The translations under genes and the position numbers were made by a program. From NCBI GenBank assembly GCA_009741485.1, contig CM019236.1:67097684-67161683 (forward strand): 64,000 nucleotides of DNA. Reading direction: 5' to 3'. Of the stretch, positions 27,101-38,444 are shown piece after piece (position 1 is the first letter of the stretch; each line of letters begins with the position of its first letter). The DNA is from Malurus cyaneus samueli. Taxonomy: Eukaryota; Chordata; Aves; Passeriformes; Maluridae. The notes below the pieces were generated by a model, which worked only from the letters and a program-made list of their open reading frames with translations, had not been told where the DNA came from and did not search any database.

Positions 27101-30100
27101 CACTGTGGGCATATACGTAGGGTTCCTCTTTTGTCCTTCGTTGCTGGCCAGCTCAGAAAGTGCCTCTTCACTGAGGAGATTGAGTTTGTATGGTGTCTTC
27201 TCTTGGAAAGAAGAAGTGTACCTTTTTTCCTCCTCTGTGATGAAAACGAGTGCACTTAGAAGATCTAGGCTGGCTTCCATGGATATGTTTGACCATGGGC
27301 CAAGAAGTGAGGGCAAGGGTATTTTGCTATTTTGTCATCACTCTCATTACCTTGTATTCAGAGGTGGTGCCAAGGACGCCGTGCCGCCCCACACTGATAC
27401 TCCATATTAGAATCTCCAAATGAAAACTGCCACAGCAAGCCAGAGCTTTGTTCACGACAGTCCCTTCTTTGTCCTATTCAGATGTGGCACCTGCTTTCCC
27501 TCTCTAAAAACAATTGCAACTGGTTGGAAAATATGAATGCTTGTGGGAAAACCACAGAGCTGTTTGGTGGTCTGTGCTCAGTCACGATGGCGTCATCACT
27601 AATTAATAGCTCGTGGACAGTAACGTCCGTGTCAGCACAGTGATATGAGGCACTGCACAGGTCCAGCCCTCTTATTTGCTCCAGAGCTAAAGATGTGTAA
27701 TTTTAGAGAACGCAGGAAAGTATCTAATTAATTTTCCCAGAACCTTAATTCCTTGAAATATCTGTGTTTTATTGACCCTTCCAGTCTCATCAGAACTGCG
27801 TGAATTCAAACCTCCAGCTAAAATGAATGCTGCTATTGATTTTCATCTCAGACCACACCAGTTTCAGAATATTCAAAGGCAATCTTCAGCTTTCTGAGCT
27901 ATAAATTTGAGGTAATTAGTAAGCTGCCAGGCGTGGTTACCTGGGAAATACGGAAATGAAAGTCTTTGTGTTGGAACTTTCTTAACAAATATTTTCCCAT
28001 TTAAGGGTTTCAGATCTGTGAGGGCTCTGCTGACAGTGCCAGTCGGGCATTCAGTTGATATAGTTGTCCTAACTTTTCATCTCTTTGTCTGTTGAGCAAA
28101 AACTGGTTTAAAAATACTTTGAGAATACCTAATGTTTAAAAGTCAAACATCTTCATTTCCTGAGGGGAAACAAATAAATATGATTTTCCCCTTAAAAAGA
28201 TTAAACGAGGTTTTAATCCTGAGTTTTCCTATGGAAAGATTTGATTTCCCTGCAGCTCCTGTTCATCCTTAGCGTAGAACTTTGCATTCTAATCATAGCT
28301 TCTGCGTCAGTGGCTGCAATTTTAATGGCAAAAAGAGGACAAAGCATTTAGGAATGCTTTTAGGATGCTGCTGTTGTCCAAGTCTTTGTGTGTGGCTGAA
28401 TGAGATGGCTCGATCAGTAAAATGAGTATGTTAAGGCCAGTCATAGCAACTGAGAGAATTATACAACAGACCTGGAACAGATGATTCCTGTATTTTATGC
28501 TGCTTAATTCAATGAGTTTCTAAATGTGATGTACAAGCACAGTTACAATGCTTGGCCTTATTTATCTCATATTTTAGTATTTAATTATTCCCCTACTCAA
28601 CAAACTATAAAAATCTACTTCTTCAGTTTCAATATGTGGCTCGAAACTTAAATCTGTTCTCCAATACTACTTTGATTGGAAGAACATCTTACTGTGTGTG
28701 ATTATGTATTCCTGGTGAATTGAAGCCCCTAAGGAATTACACTTTGTGCGTTCTAATAATACAGATTATTGTTCCTCTGGTTTAATCTACCATACCGTGG
28801 CTTGTCAGTCATTCTTTAAACATCTTTACTGCAATCTTTTCACCAATTATGTCTGGGATACCAGGGTCTTTACTTATTCTTTCCTGTTCCAGGTTTTCCC
28901 ATCGACAGAACAAAAACTAACTGAAAAAAACAGGCTGCCAGCTTGAAATCTTTCCCTTCAGAACTTCAGCACAGGTTTTTACCATAGCCTTTCAGTACTG
29001 CAAGAACATCTATCGAGGGATGTTGAAATCCTCCAAAAAATGCCAATCTATTGATAGGAGCATCTTCATGTGTATGACATTAAATAACAACTACAGGTGA
29101 CACCGATAGTGTCTAAACCACACAAAATGGCTGTGAAAACTCCATATCCAGGCCCAATTCCAGCACCATTTCAGGAAGTCCAAGGTCCTGCTTGAACTTT
29201 GTTTCTTTTTTTTTCTTTCCTCCTTATAGTTTTAAGCTCTGAGTCTTTAACCAAACTTACTCTGTTTGACTGAGTTTAATACTTATAATATGAATCACAT
29301 ACTCACTCTCAGATGCAGTATCTCAAAGGAAGGTTAAAATGAAATTATTAAATTTATCACTCACTTATCTGAAGCATGATTGCCAAATCTAAGATTAAAG
29401 CAGAAGCTAATGATGTTTTGCTTTGCCAGTTGTACACTCTGCTGTAGCAGCTCAGTAAGTTTATTCATTCATTATTTAATAATAGTAACCAACCATTATA
29501 TTTAGTTTTAATGAGCTGTGGTGTTTTCTGCAGCTGGGAATGGCCGGATGCGTCTGCGATCCCAGAGACCAGTTTAGTGCATTTAATGAAGCACTGGAGA
29601 TCTCAGAGATGTCAAAGAAGCCTTTCGTAATGTAGGAGGCTGGCAGCTTTTGGAGGGGCTGTGAGGCGTCAAAGGATGAATTCACACGTGCAGAGAGATA
29701 CTGTGAAATGGTTACTTTTTATTTTGTGGAATACTCTCCTGTGGGAAAGAGATGTTGATCTCATTATTGGAAAAGCCACGTAACCACCCGGATCTGCGGG
29801 AGCACGTGCAGCTCTCATTTGGAAAAAACCTGATTTTAGGTAAGCAAGAAAAACATTAGAACACCTAATTAAACACCAGAGACAAATATGGTGGATCGCT
29901 CAGTTAGCTATGGCAATAGATGTGTAACTTGAAACTCCTCTTTGACACCACATGCGAGTTGTTTAAATTTGAGCTGTGGCGGACCACGAGTTGAACTGGA
30001 GGTGTGATTGGATGGACGGGTCAGGGATCGTTTTGGGGCACGAAGGTCTTTTCCCCAAAGAAGCAACTGGAAGCACTCAAAAAGCCCTCAGTTCAATCAG

Positions 30101-31588
30101 AACCTCAATGCCACTGGATTTAAGGCCCGAACTCTTATGTATAGTTGACTCTATTGAAATGTGAACTTCTCCACTGCTTCATAGCCCAAATCCGGATAAG
30201 AATTCCTGCTGTATTACCATTTCAAAAGTACATATCTAACCAGGATACCTACGTTCCTGTTGAATCAAGCAATTATTCACAATTATTCTTTTTGCTCTTC
30301 TCTATAGATTTAAGCTACCTACTAACAATTTAAACTGTTTTGGCCTGAACGTCCCCAGTGTACAGGCACTTATTAGCATACTTACTCCCCAGATAAAGAC
30401 CTTACATTTTGGTCTTTATCTTCCAGAAATAGAACAAAACAAACCAACCTAGAGTCTCTTGAAAACTCTCTACCTTTTAATCTGTGCGTTTAAATGATTC
30501 ACAGAGTAGATTAAGATATTAAAAAGTGCTCAATTTCCTGGTTGTTTGAGTCACTTGGATACGTCTTTGCCTAAGCTTATTAAGTGATCTAATTTCTATA
30601 ACTTTGTACTGGATGTTCTTCCCATTTTAACCGTCCCAAAACTTTCACCACCATCAATTTTATAAACACTTCTTATTTGCTCCTTGTTTAAAAGTGTTGA
30701 TTCTGGGCCCCCCACGCTCCTTGATCCCTCCTTCTGGCACCTGTGGTGTTGGCACGGGTATTTCTATTGAACCTTAGATCCATGTTTATTAAAACTAAAA
30801 CCAAGAACCTGTTTTTTGATTACAAAATTCGTGCATGCATCATTATATCACTGGGGGGTGGAAAGTAATGTCAAGACCATTTAAATTCTGCCACCCCCTG
30901 CCAAAAACCTCCTTCCGTTCCGGGATTCCACCGACTGTCCAGAGATGCACTGTGAGTGCAGGAATGCGTTGGAGGATCATTGTTCACCAAAATTGTCCCA
31001 CAAAACACTTTCCCGGTGCCAAGCCCCTGCCATCACTGCTGCCCTTGCCTCATCTCCCTGGTTAATCTATGCGCTGCAGTCAGTGGGGGCAGGGAGAAAG
31101 CAAATGGAACGAAGTGGAACTGGCTGCTTTGCTCTCTTCTGCATCCCTGCCATCCCTTCTTGTGTCATCACAAGAGCTGACTTGGAATAAATCTCTGACA
31201 TTGGACAAATTACTGCTATCACCAAGATAACATTTTATTTTTATGTTTATCCCTGGTTGGATCTTGTCACTGAAAGACTCTCACCGCAACTGGGAGATAA
31301 AGGCAAGGTTGCAGAAGCAGCTCCCAGCAAAGGATGGGGGGGGATTTACCCACCCAAAGGCTTTGATGAACCTGCAGATCACCAAGACTGTGGAGCCGGC
31401 ACGGGGGCATCTGGGTTACAGAGAGAAGAGTGATTATATTTTCCTAATAATGCTCCCAGCAATGAGGAAAAAATTGTGATAATAGTGTGTTGCTACTATT
31501 TAAGATCCTATTTTGTAACAGTTTAAGGTTTACTTGTTGCAAAATACGCCATCAATGAAAAAGTTCCTTCAGCAACTTTTTCCCAAAC
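21105..31588 (-). repeat. Right arm of the ~21-kb imperfect inverted repeat
   Basis: This is the reverse complement of 10219-21104, about 400 bases shorter because of many small deletions. The turn-around lies near 21100-21110. There the CAGCAAATCTCATG side can be folded directly onto the CTGAATCAGCTG side, so no unique loop is visible. The arm is cut by the 25-N gap at 31589, so its partner for 3706-10218 is not seen. A zero-loop fold-back with indel-rich disagreement between arms is what a hairpin-type long-read artefact would look like. An old inverted duplication is the biological alternative. Confidence 0.92.
22703..22773 (+). mobile_element. Possible degenerate CR1 fragment (right palindrome arm)
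   Basis: GAAGGCTGCCCAGTGAGAGA followed by a GTATTAAAAACACTT-like run resembles the CR1 ORF2 C-terminal region. This is the better preserved of the two mirror copies. It suggests that the palindrome sequence is also of avian origin rather than contamination. Too short to date or classify. Confidence 0.35.
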
Positions 31589-31613
31589 NNNNNNNNNNNN
31601 NNNNNNNNNNNNN
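31589..31613. other. Assembly gap, 25 N
   Basis: Exactly 25 undetermined bases, the same length as the other two gaps in the window, so the number is a placeholder and not a measured size. The left flank is the end of the palindrome. The right flank restarts a pyrimidine tract already present near 2930. Confidence 0.99.
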
Positions 31614-32405
31614 CGTTATTTCCTTCCCTTCCCTCCCTCCCTTCCCTTCCCTCTCCCTTCTCCCTTCCCTTCCCTTCCTTCCTTCCCCCTCCTCCTTCCC
31701 TTCCCTTCCCTTCCTCCTTTTTTTAGAGCTTCCTTTTTTTCATACAGGTAAAAAATAATTTGTCTTCTTGTTTTAACATTGTCCTTTCCTGGACCTGGTC
31801 TTAGCAATAAGAAGCAAAGGTACATAAGAAAAACACCAATACATAGGCAATAATTCTGAAGTATTTGTGATCTCTCATTATTTCAACTCTTTTGCAAGAT
31901 GTACAGTAAAAAACAAATTATTGCAGCCTTTACAGTGATAACACAAATAGGTTTTGCTGTTTGCATTTGTGGAAATCTTTTTTCTTAATATTTGACTCGT
32001 GTGTTATGTTTCCAGTTTGGATTCAGAATTCTGTTTAAAATAAATGACATATTCCAAGTCAGATATATTCATATATATTCATAAGATCTTATAAAAAAGC
32101 TTTTACATTTTAGGTCCTCTCCTTGCAAGTAGGCTTTTATAATATCCCATTCCTGATCAGCCTGGACCACCTAAGTGGAATGGAGAAATGTCCCTTAGAA
32201 CATGTTCCAACATATTTTTGATTGCTACAGCCATCTGTAATTCCTTCTCAGTCTCACCGTAGTCCCATTTGTTACGTGATTAAAAATAATAATATTAATA
32301 TTTAACCAGAAATCAGGTTTTCTTCAATGGTGGTACACTCTGGTACATCACAGCAAATTCTGAAATACAATATAAAATAATATGTGATGTTGTTTTAATA
32401 TATAG
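31614..32405 (+). repeat. Segment duplicated from 2930-3705 (contig-overlap copy 2)
   Basis: It begins with a short CCTTCC tract (31614-31725) and then follows 2980-3705 through the same landmarks: AGAGCTTCC, AGCAATAAGAAGCAAAGG, GATCTTATA, and the CCATTCCTGATCAGCC region. Differences are mostly single missing bases. After about 32405 the two versions diverge completely. The simplest reading is that the sequence right of 32405 is the true continuation of the sequence left of 3705. Confidence 0.85.
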
Positions 32406-32960
32406 GTGGCAACTTACACTGTAGTTACAATCATAAATGACCATGTGTGCACTGGAAATGATACAACCTCAGGTACCCTTAAAAACAGTGGGATTCATTA
32501 AATAGTCTATATTTCTGTCTTGAAACCATTGCTGTAAGTACACCACACTGAAAAATTCCTTGGCAACTATTTGTTAAATGCAATATGAATTTGTCATTGG
32601 ATTTGAGTACTTGAAACAGGTGTGCTTGATCAATTCATGTTAAATAAAAATTAGAAGTCACTTCTAAAAACCCACTAGCTTAACTGGTTTATCTTAACTT
32701 TTAAAAACCTTTCACACAACCTTCCCACACAGAGAACACCATTCCTGCTCCACTAAAGTAATTGGACTGTCACAAGGCCAGAGCAATGGCTGATTCATAT
32801 TTTTGAAAGAAAAATTAACAACTGCATTGGGTTCATATCTACCTTTGGCACATTTGTGTCTTATTAAATCTGCACTGGCTGGATTGTAAAGTCGCAAAAT
32901 TAATCCTTATGTCTTCCACTCTTCCAATATGGTCTGCAACAAGCCATATTTCTCAAACTG
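32406..32960. other. Non-genic AT-rich sequence
   Basis: Ordinary AT-rich sequence with no reading frame longer than about 60 codons, and no repeat or RNA structure that I recognise. Confidence 0.6.
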
Positions 32961-33294
32961 TTTTTTTTTTTTTAATTCTGCTGTTATTCTGATTTTTGGT
33001 GTTTTTTTCTTTTGTTTTTTTGTTTTTTATTGTTGTTGTGTTGTTGGTTTGATTTGTGGAGTTTTGTTTTGTAGTTGTTTTGGTTGGTTTTGGTTTGGTT
33101 TTTTTTTTTGCTTTTTTTTGTTTGATTGATTTGGTTTTTTGGTTTGTTTGCTTTTGTTTGTTTGTTTTTTCTATTGCTTAGTTGGTTTGTTTTTTGAGAT
33201 TGGTTTGTTTTTGTTCTGCTTTTTTTTCCCCTTTTTGTTTGTGTTTGTTTTTTTTGGTTGCTTTGTTTTGTTTGGCAGTTTTTTGGGGGGGGGG
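32961..33294. repeat. T/G-rich low-complexity tract, (TTTG)n-like
   Basis: About 330 bases of T and G on the plus strand, with many TTTGTTTG, TTGGTTTG and T-run units. It starts with a 13-T run at 32961 and ends in a 10-G run (33285-33294). Frames through it give phenylalanine/cysteine-rich (plus) or lysine/asparagine/glutamine-rich (minus) peptides, which reflect composition only. Confidence 0.93.
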
Positions 33295-35404
33295 AAGGCA
33301 TGTTTAATCATTATTTCAAAAGTATCCCAATTTAATGTTTAGCTGGAGCCATATCATAGCCTATCATAGAATATGCAGGGGCTTGGGTGGAGGATACCTT
33401 CAAGAATTAAATAGTCCATAAGGGAGAGAGAGTCTGAGAGATGCAAGTTTGTGTCATATACCAGATCCTTTTCACTGGCAAGGTTTGTAGAATAATGGCA
33501 AAAAAAATTCCAGTCCAAACCTTTATCTTGGATAAGTTTGCTTATATATAATTGATTCTACAATTAACTTTATGTCAATGCAAAATGCTTGTTGCTCTGG
33601 TTTGGGCCAGGAAGGGACAATTTTTTGCAGTAGACAGGATGGGGCATGTGTGGAACACAGAGATTATTCTGTGCCACCTCATGGCATTGCTGAGGGGGAA
33701 GGGGGTCTCTTCCACTCAGAGGTGGTTCACGTGTTGCAGGTGAGTTTTTTTGATCACTCACTGCTCTTGTATACCTTTCTTAATATGTTCTGTTACTCTT
33801 TGTTTCCTATTTCATTGCTATGGGCAGTAAAATTTTCCTATCTCAAATCATAATGTTTTCCTTTTGTGCCTCCAATTCTCCTTTGCAGCCTGCTGCAGAA
33901 GAGGGAGGAGTGCGGGCAAGGAACAAGATGGTTCCATGGTTTGGAGTGTTTCAGTAGGAACACTAATTGGGAAACCAACAAAAAAAAACAAAAAACAAGA
34001 CAAATTGAGTTCTCTTGTTTTGGAAAAGAAGCATGGAGTAGAAGACAGAGAAAAAAGTGAAATAAACTTATTTTTTGCATTATTATGCAGCAATTGCTTT
34101 CACCTAGCATTTTTCATTCTTTCAGTGCTTGTTAAGTGTTCCTAGGTAAAGTGAATTTATTCATAGCAATCAACTTTTCAATTACAAACATGTTGACTTC
34201 TCTCTTGTAAAAAATAAACTTTTATTCTTTTTAATAATATTCCTTCTTTTAGCAAACAAAAATTAGAAATAAACTACATTTCAAAGTCAAATACAAAGGT
34301 CTTGGTTTTAAGGTTCAAAAAGAACATTCATATTGTTCATTATTCTTGAGGAAACTGTCACAGAATTTGATTTCCTCATTGTTTTATCTCTTATTGTGCC
34401 TTTTTCTGTTGGGCTAAAGTCCTACATTGGGCTTCAAAATCTAGTTGCTATTTGTTTGGGTTATTTCAACTTAAAAATTATGTCTGAATGTATGTAGAAA
34501 TTGGGAAAGGTTGTTTTTCAACTTAAAAGAATACTAATACAAATAATTTTAATATCTTCCGTAATAAGGCTTAGGGTTTTTTTTTAAAAAAAAGAATTAT
34601 AACCTCTAGAGAGCAATGCTAAATTGAGATGGCCATTTTCGATTTAATCATGTAACCTACCAGATGTCTGACTAACTGACCCTCATTTGAAATTTTTTAA
34701 GGGTGACTTTTAAGTAATATGGTAATTTAAAAGTAATTTTATAGTATAGCCAATAAATATTCTTAAAAAATGACATTGTTTAAAATCTTTAAGATAAAAT
34801 ATTTGTGTTCCTATTAACTTTTGAGACTGTAGCTTCCATGGTTACATGGAAACAGTGACAATATCTGAATAATCAAGATGTAGTCAATATTTGGATTGAC
34901 ATAGATTGATTGAATGGAAAAAATAAAGGGAAAAAATATTTTCCATAAAAATAACTCTTCACTATACCCAGGGACTTTCTAACTGCCCACCTTATGAATT
35001 CAATGTGACTGCAGAAATGCAAAGATCATGCTTTGCAGAAGCTACTGAGAACTGAGAGCTTATTGAGAGTTTGTTACCTTCTTGTTTGGGTGGAGCTAAG
35101 CGGTGTTTTTCATAAGCACTGTCTGTCTCTCTTCTGTTGCCTTTGCAATGACTGCAATCCTGAGTTTACACTGGTGTTCCTCTATTTCTGTTTTGTGGCA
35201 TTAACTTTAATTCTTGCATCCATTCACTTCATACCAGTGAACATTTAGTGTTTTATTTGTATCATCATTTGACATATACAAACTAACAGACCAGCATGTG
35301 TTAAATACTGAAATCTTTACCAGGTCTGGTAAAGATCAGCAAATTCCTAGACAACATAAGCAATTATGGAATTTTAATTCTTTCCCCAAATTAAAATGTG
35401 TTAG
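33295..35404. other. Non-genic sequence, single copy in the window
   Basis: Unlike the sequence after 35405, this stretch is not repeated after the later gaps. It is AT-rich with short frames of up to about 93 codons on both strands (for example 33572-33853 and 33838-34110), none with a recognisable domain. I considered an LTR remnant around 33560-33900 because of its GC-richer texture but could not support it. Confidence 0.5.
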
Positions 35405-35625
35405 AAAAACAATGTACACATTCAGGTAAAATGGATACTGAAATGATGATATGAGATATATAGTCACCTTAGTGGGCTTTACCCTATGGAAGTGTTTACT
35501 TGAATTTTTTGAGAATAGGAATGCTAGGATTATTCAGTCAACAGGATATCAAAGTTGTTTCTTGCTTAGGACTTTCATTGAGTCCCCTGTTCAAGCTAGA
35601 AAATGTCTTGATCCTTTGTCCTGGT

Positions 35626-36470
35626 TTAAAAGGTGTTGGCTAAAGAAGGACATTTCTGGAACGGAAAAGATGACCCACTCTCTCCAACTCATTATAGCTT
35701 TGAAATTACAGGGTTTTCAGGCAAAGATATGGGAAAAGAAATAAAAGTTCTTTACTATTTATATATGTATATACAAACAACAACAACAACAGCAGCAACA
35801 GCAGCAACAAAAAAGGAAAACCCAATAACAGCTTTTTCCCACCTATCAAGCACTGTCCCTTTTTGATGTGGTTGCAGGGGATGCTGATGGCACTCGGCAA
35901 GGCCGCGGCCACAGTGACTCCCCATGGCTCCAGGGGACCCTGATGGTGCCTGGAAAGGCCCCGGTTGGAGTGACATCCCATGGCTCCAGGGGATGCTTCA
36001 ATGCAAGCCCTGAGCCGCCCCAGGGGCTAATGGCTGCCCCAGAAAGAGAGAGAGAAGGTGGAGGGTAAAGCAAGGGGTGCCTGTTTTCCCCGTGCTCTCA
36101 CCTGTCCGGTGTGGTACCCTGGTGATGGTAGCCCCAGTGGGATTCCAGTCCACCAGCACCTGGGAGACAGAGCGAGAGGAGGTAGGGGCCTGGTCTTTTC
36201 CCTTGGAATCACTCCGGCAGATGGTGGGGATCTCACAGGGCAGGTGTTGCAGAGGCTGTCTCAGTCCACCCACAGTTCACTGTGAGCAGCAGCCTCACCA
36301 GTAGGCTGTCAGGGGAAATTTCACAGCAGTGCTGAACTCCTGTGCATCTCCTGTCCAAGATGGTTAAAGACTGAACCACTCCTACCTGAGAAGCTGCCAA
36401 AACCACTCCGTGTGCCCCCTGCTCCTTTCCCCAGAACCACTCAAAAGTATGCCAAAGCACTCTCTTTTAA
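35626..36470. mobile_element. LTR-retrotransposon-like block (copy A)
   Basis: The block begins near TGTCCTGGTTT, passes a (CAA)n/(CAG)n-rich stretch at 35772-35815, a 56-bp imperfect tandem repeat and a GC-richer region, and ends in sequence resembling the edge of other bird LTR elements I know. I recall similar sequence as dispersed in bird genomes but cannot name the family. No gag, pol or env frame is visible. The limits and strand are uncertain. The same block recurs at about 42985-43795 and 54680-55480. Confidence 0.33.
35871..36000. repeat. 56-bp imperfect tandem repeat, ~2.3 units
   Basis: The word CAGGGG recurs at 35875, 35931 and 35987, a spacing of exactly 56 bases. Flanking words are shared: CATGGCTCCAGGGG at 35923 and 35979, and TGATGG followed by a GGC run in the first two units. 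It sits inside the GC-rich part of the LTR-like block. Copies B and C show the same pattern with lost bases. Confidence 0.7.
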
Positions 36471-37220
36471 TCAGTGTCCATTTGCCTCTTCCATAACAAT
36501 GAATGGGAAGAAAATTCCTTGAAGAAACCTAACCCCCGATACCCTTTCTTTTTGCAGCAGTATATATATACAACAACCAAAAAGAAATCACAGCTTTGTT
36601 TCATTAATGCTCCTGACTGATGCAAATGAGCCATACATTTAATGTAGGAATGACAGTAGAATTATAAAGTCAGCTTTAGCCCCATGGGCACATCTTACAG
36701 ACATGCAGAGAAATGGATGAATTCTGTACTGTGTGCAATGGTACCTAGTTGAACAAACCAGGGTGGGAATGGGCAGGATATTTGGAGATAGAAACAAACA
36801 AACAACAACAACAAAATGGGTACTTTTTTGTTTTCAGTGTTGTTAGTATCCCTGCAGTCCAAGTTGCATACTATTGAGAGCAAGCTATTGAGATTCTGTA
36901 ATACATTCATGGGATCTTGTTGAAATCCCTCTTGTACCTTCTTTTTTGCCAGACAGTGGAGTAGATCAGATTTTCACTTTGGGGTAGAAATGGCTAACAC
37001 AGCACATCTACAGCCTCTCTTACGGTGTTACCATGAGAAGAGATACCTTTTCTGAATTTTGTGTACTGTGGTGGTAAGTACATAATATTATCACAGAAGA
37101 ATTTCACTTCAAGTGTCATGCAACCAGAACTGAGTCATATGAGATACAGTATTTAAGTGTCTTTTCTAGTTTTTCCTAGAAGTTGCATCAAGAAGCCTAC
37201 TATATATATATACATAATAT
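36471..37220. other. Non-genic spacer in copy A
   Basis: AT-rich sequence with a short (CAA)n stretch near 36790-36815. Recurs nearly unchanged in copies B and C (about 43800-44542 and 55490-56239). No gene or repeat family recognised. Confidence 0.6.
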
Positions 37221-37226
37221 TATCTG

Positions 37227-37282
<56 letters not shown>

Positions 37283-37312
37283 ATCTATCTATCTATCTAT
37301 CTATCTATCTAA
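37221..37312. repeat. (TCTA)n microsatellite, copy A
   Basis: Tetranucleotide array of TCTA/TATC units with one TAATC interruption that splits it into two runs. The same interruption is present in copies B and C, which supports common origin. Frames through it encode a repeating I-Y-L-S pattern that is purely compositional. Confidence 0.97.
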
Positions 37313-38213
37313 CCATATGCATATTCCCAGGCAAGTTTTTCCTGGAGACAAAAAATATTTTTGAAAAACCAACATTTTTTCTGTTAAAAGTTTTGGTTGA
37401 AAACTCTTTTAAGAAATTGAGAATAGCCATTACAGGAACTTTTCAAATGCTCTGTGCTATCATGGGTGAAAATAAACAAATCTCATAATTTAGACTAGTA
37501 TTTTCATGACTAGTACTTTATGCTTATTGTTCGCAGAAGTTTTAGTTGGTAACTGCAGTAAGCACTGAATGTATGTGAGTGTGTGTGTATGTACTCATAT
37601 GTGCAAATTTTTTTCCATTCTGGATAAATAATCAGTCTTGTGAGGGTATTAAAACTCTTTCTGTCATGGTTCATCATGTCTAATGAGACAGATTGGGGCC
37701 AGACTAACAAAAAGATGTATTGTGGAAACATGGTCTAAGACACTGCAAACATACAAACATTTTGAAATGCTATGAAGTTTAGCATGGAATGCAATTCAAG
37801 TTTAATCCTAATATTTTTTAGTTGTTAAGTACAGCAAGAGCACTGTCATTCCTGAAACAGTTATTTTGGTGACTTAGTTTGTTTTGTGGTGACTTCATAT
37901 TAAACTCTTGTCTCAAATGAACCCATGAAGTAAGAGGGAAAATCACTTTTCTAAATTTATTTTGTGCTCATGTTTTGCTGATAATTTATTCTATATCACT
38001 AAAAATCAAATGAGTGCTCAATGCATTTTGAAGGAACATTAAAATATCTAGAAACTGGATGGATTTTACACATCTTCAGGGTGACTCACGAAGTGAATTT
38101 AATTTGGATAACCCACAATTATTGAGAAACAAAGCATGGTATGGACAGAAGTGTTTATGAGTCACTCTGACATCTCAAACTGCGATTGTGCATTTATTTC
38201 TGTCTGTCCCCCA
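37313..38213. other. Non-genic spacer in copy A
   Basis: AT-rich sequence between the microsatellite and the TATATG tract, shared with copies B and C. No coding frame above about 75 codons and no recognised repeat. Confidence 0.6.
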
Positions 38214-38440
38214 ACAATGTATATTAATTATATATGTAATGTATATATATATTACATATATATGTATATATGTATGTACGTATACACACACACATATATA
38301 TACACACAGCATACATGTATGAAATTTATAAATACACATAAAATGTATAAACATATAAAATATATAAAAATGTATTAAATACATATAATATATAAGATAT
38401 ATAAAATTATTATAAAATACATAAAACACATATGTCAAAG
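38214..38440. repeat. Alternating TATATG/TATACA low-complexity tract, copy A
   Basis: About 225 bases of alternating purine-pyrimidine sequence (TATATG, TACATA, ACACAC, TATAAA units) with several self-complementary stretches. It lies directly upstream of the CR1 5' truncation point. Tracts with equivalent position are 45519-45722 (B) and 57219-57418 (C). Confidence 0.9.
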
Positions 38441-38444
38441 AAGT

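Noticed and set aside
10219..31588. Sex-chromosome-style gene-conversion palindrome
   Set aside because: Such palindromes usually have nearly identical arms and a unique spacer. Here the arms differ heavily by small indels and there is no spacer.
32984..33301. 105-codon lysine/asparagine/glutamine-rich frame on the minus strand
   Set aside because: Compositional product of the T/G-rich tract; no domain, and no frame conserved outside the tract.
33550..34000. LTR remnant in the single-copy region before copy A
   Set aside because: Texture only; I could not match it to a family, find TG/CA ends or see a paired copy.
37221..37312. CRISPR-like array
   Set aside because: Simple tetranucleotide repeat with no repeat-spacer structure, in a eukaryotic genome.
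37183..37488. Frame with a repeating I-Y-L-S peptide
   Set aside because: Translation of the (TCTA)n microsatellite. Any tetranucleotide array without a stop yields such a frame.
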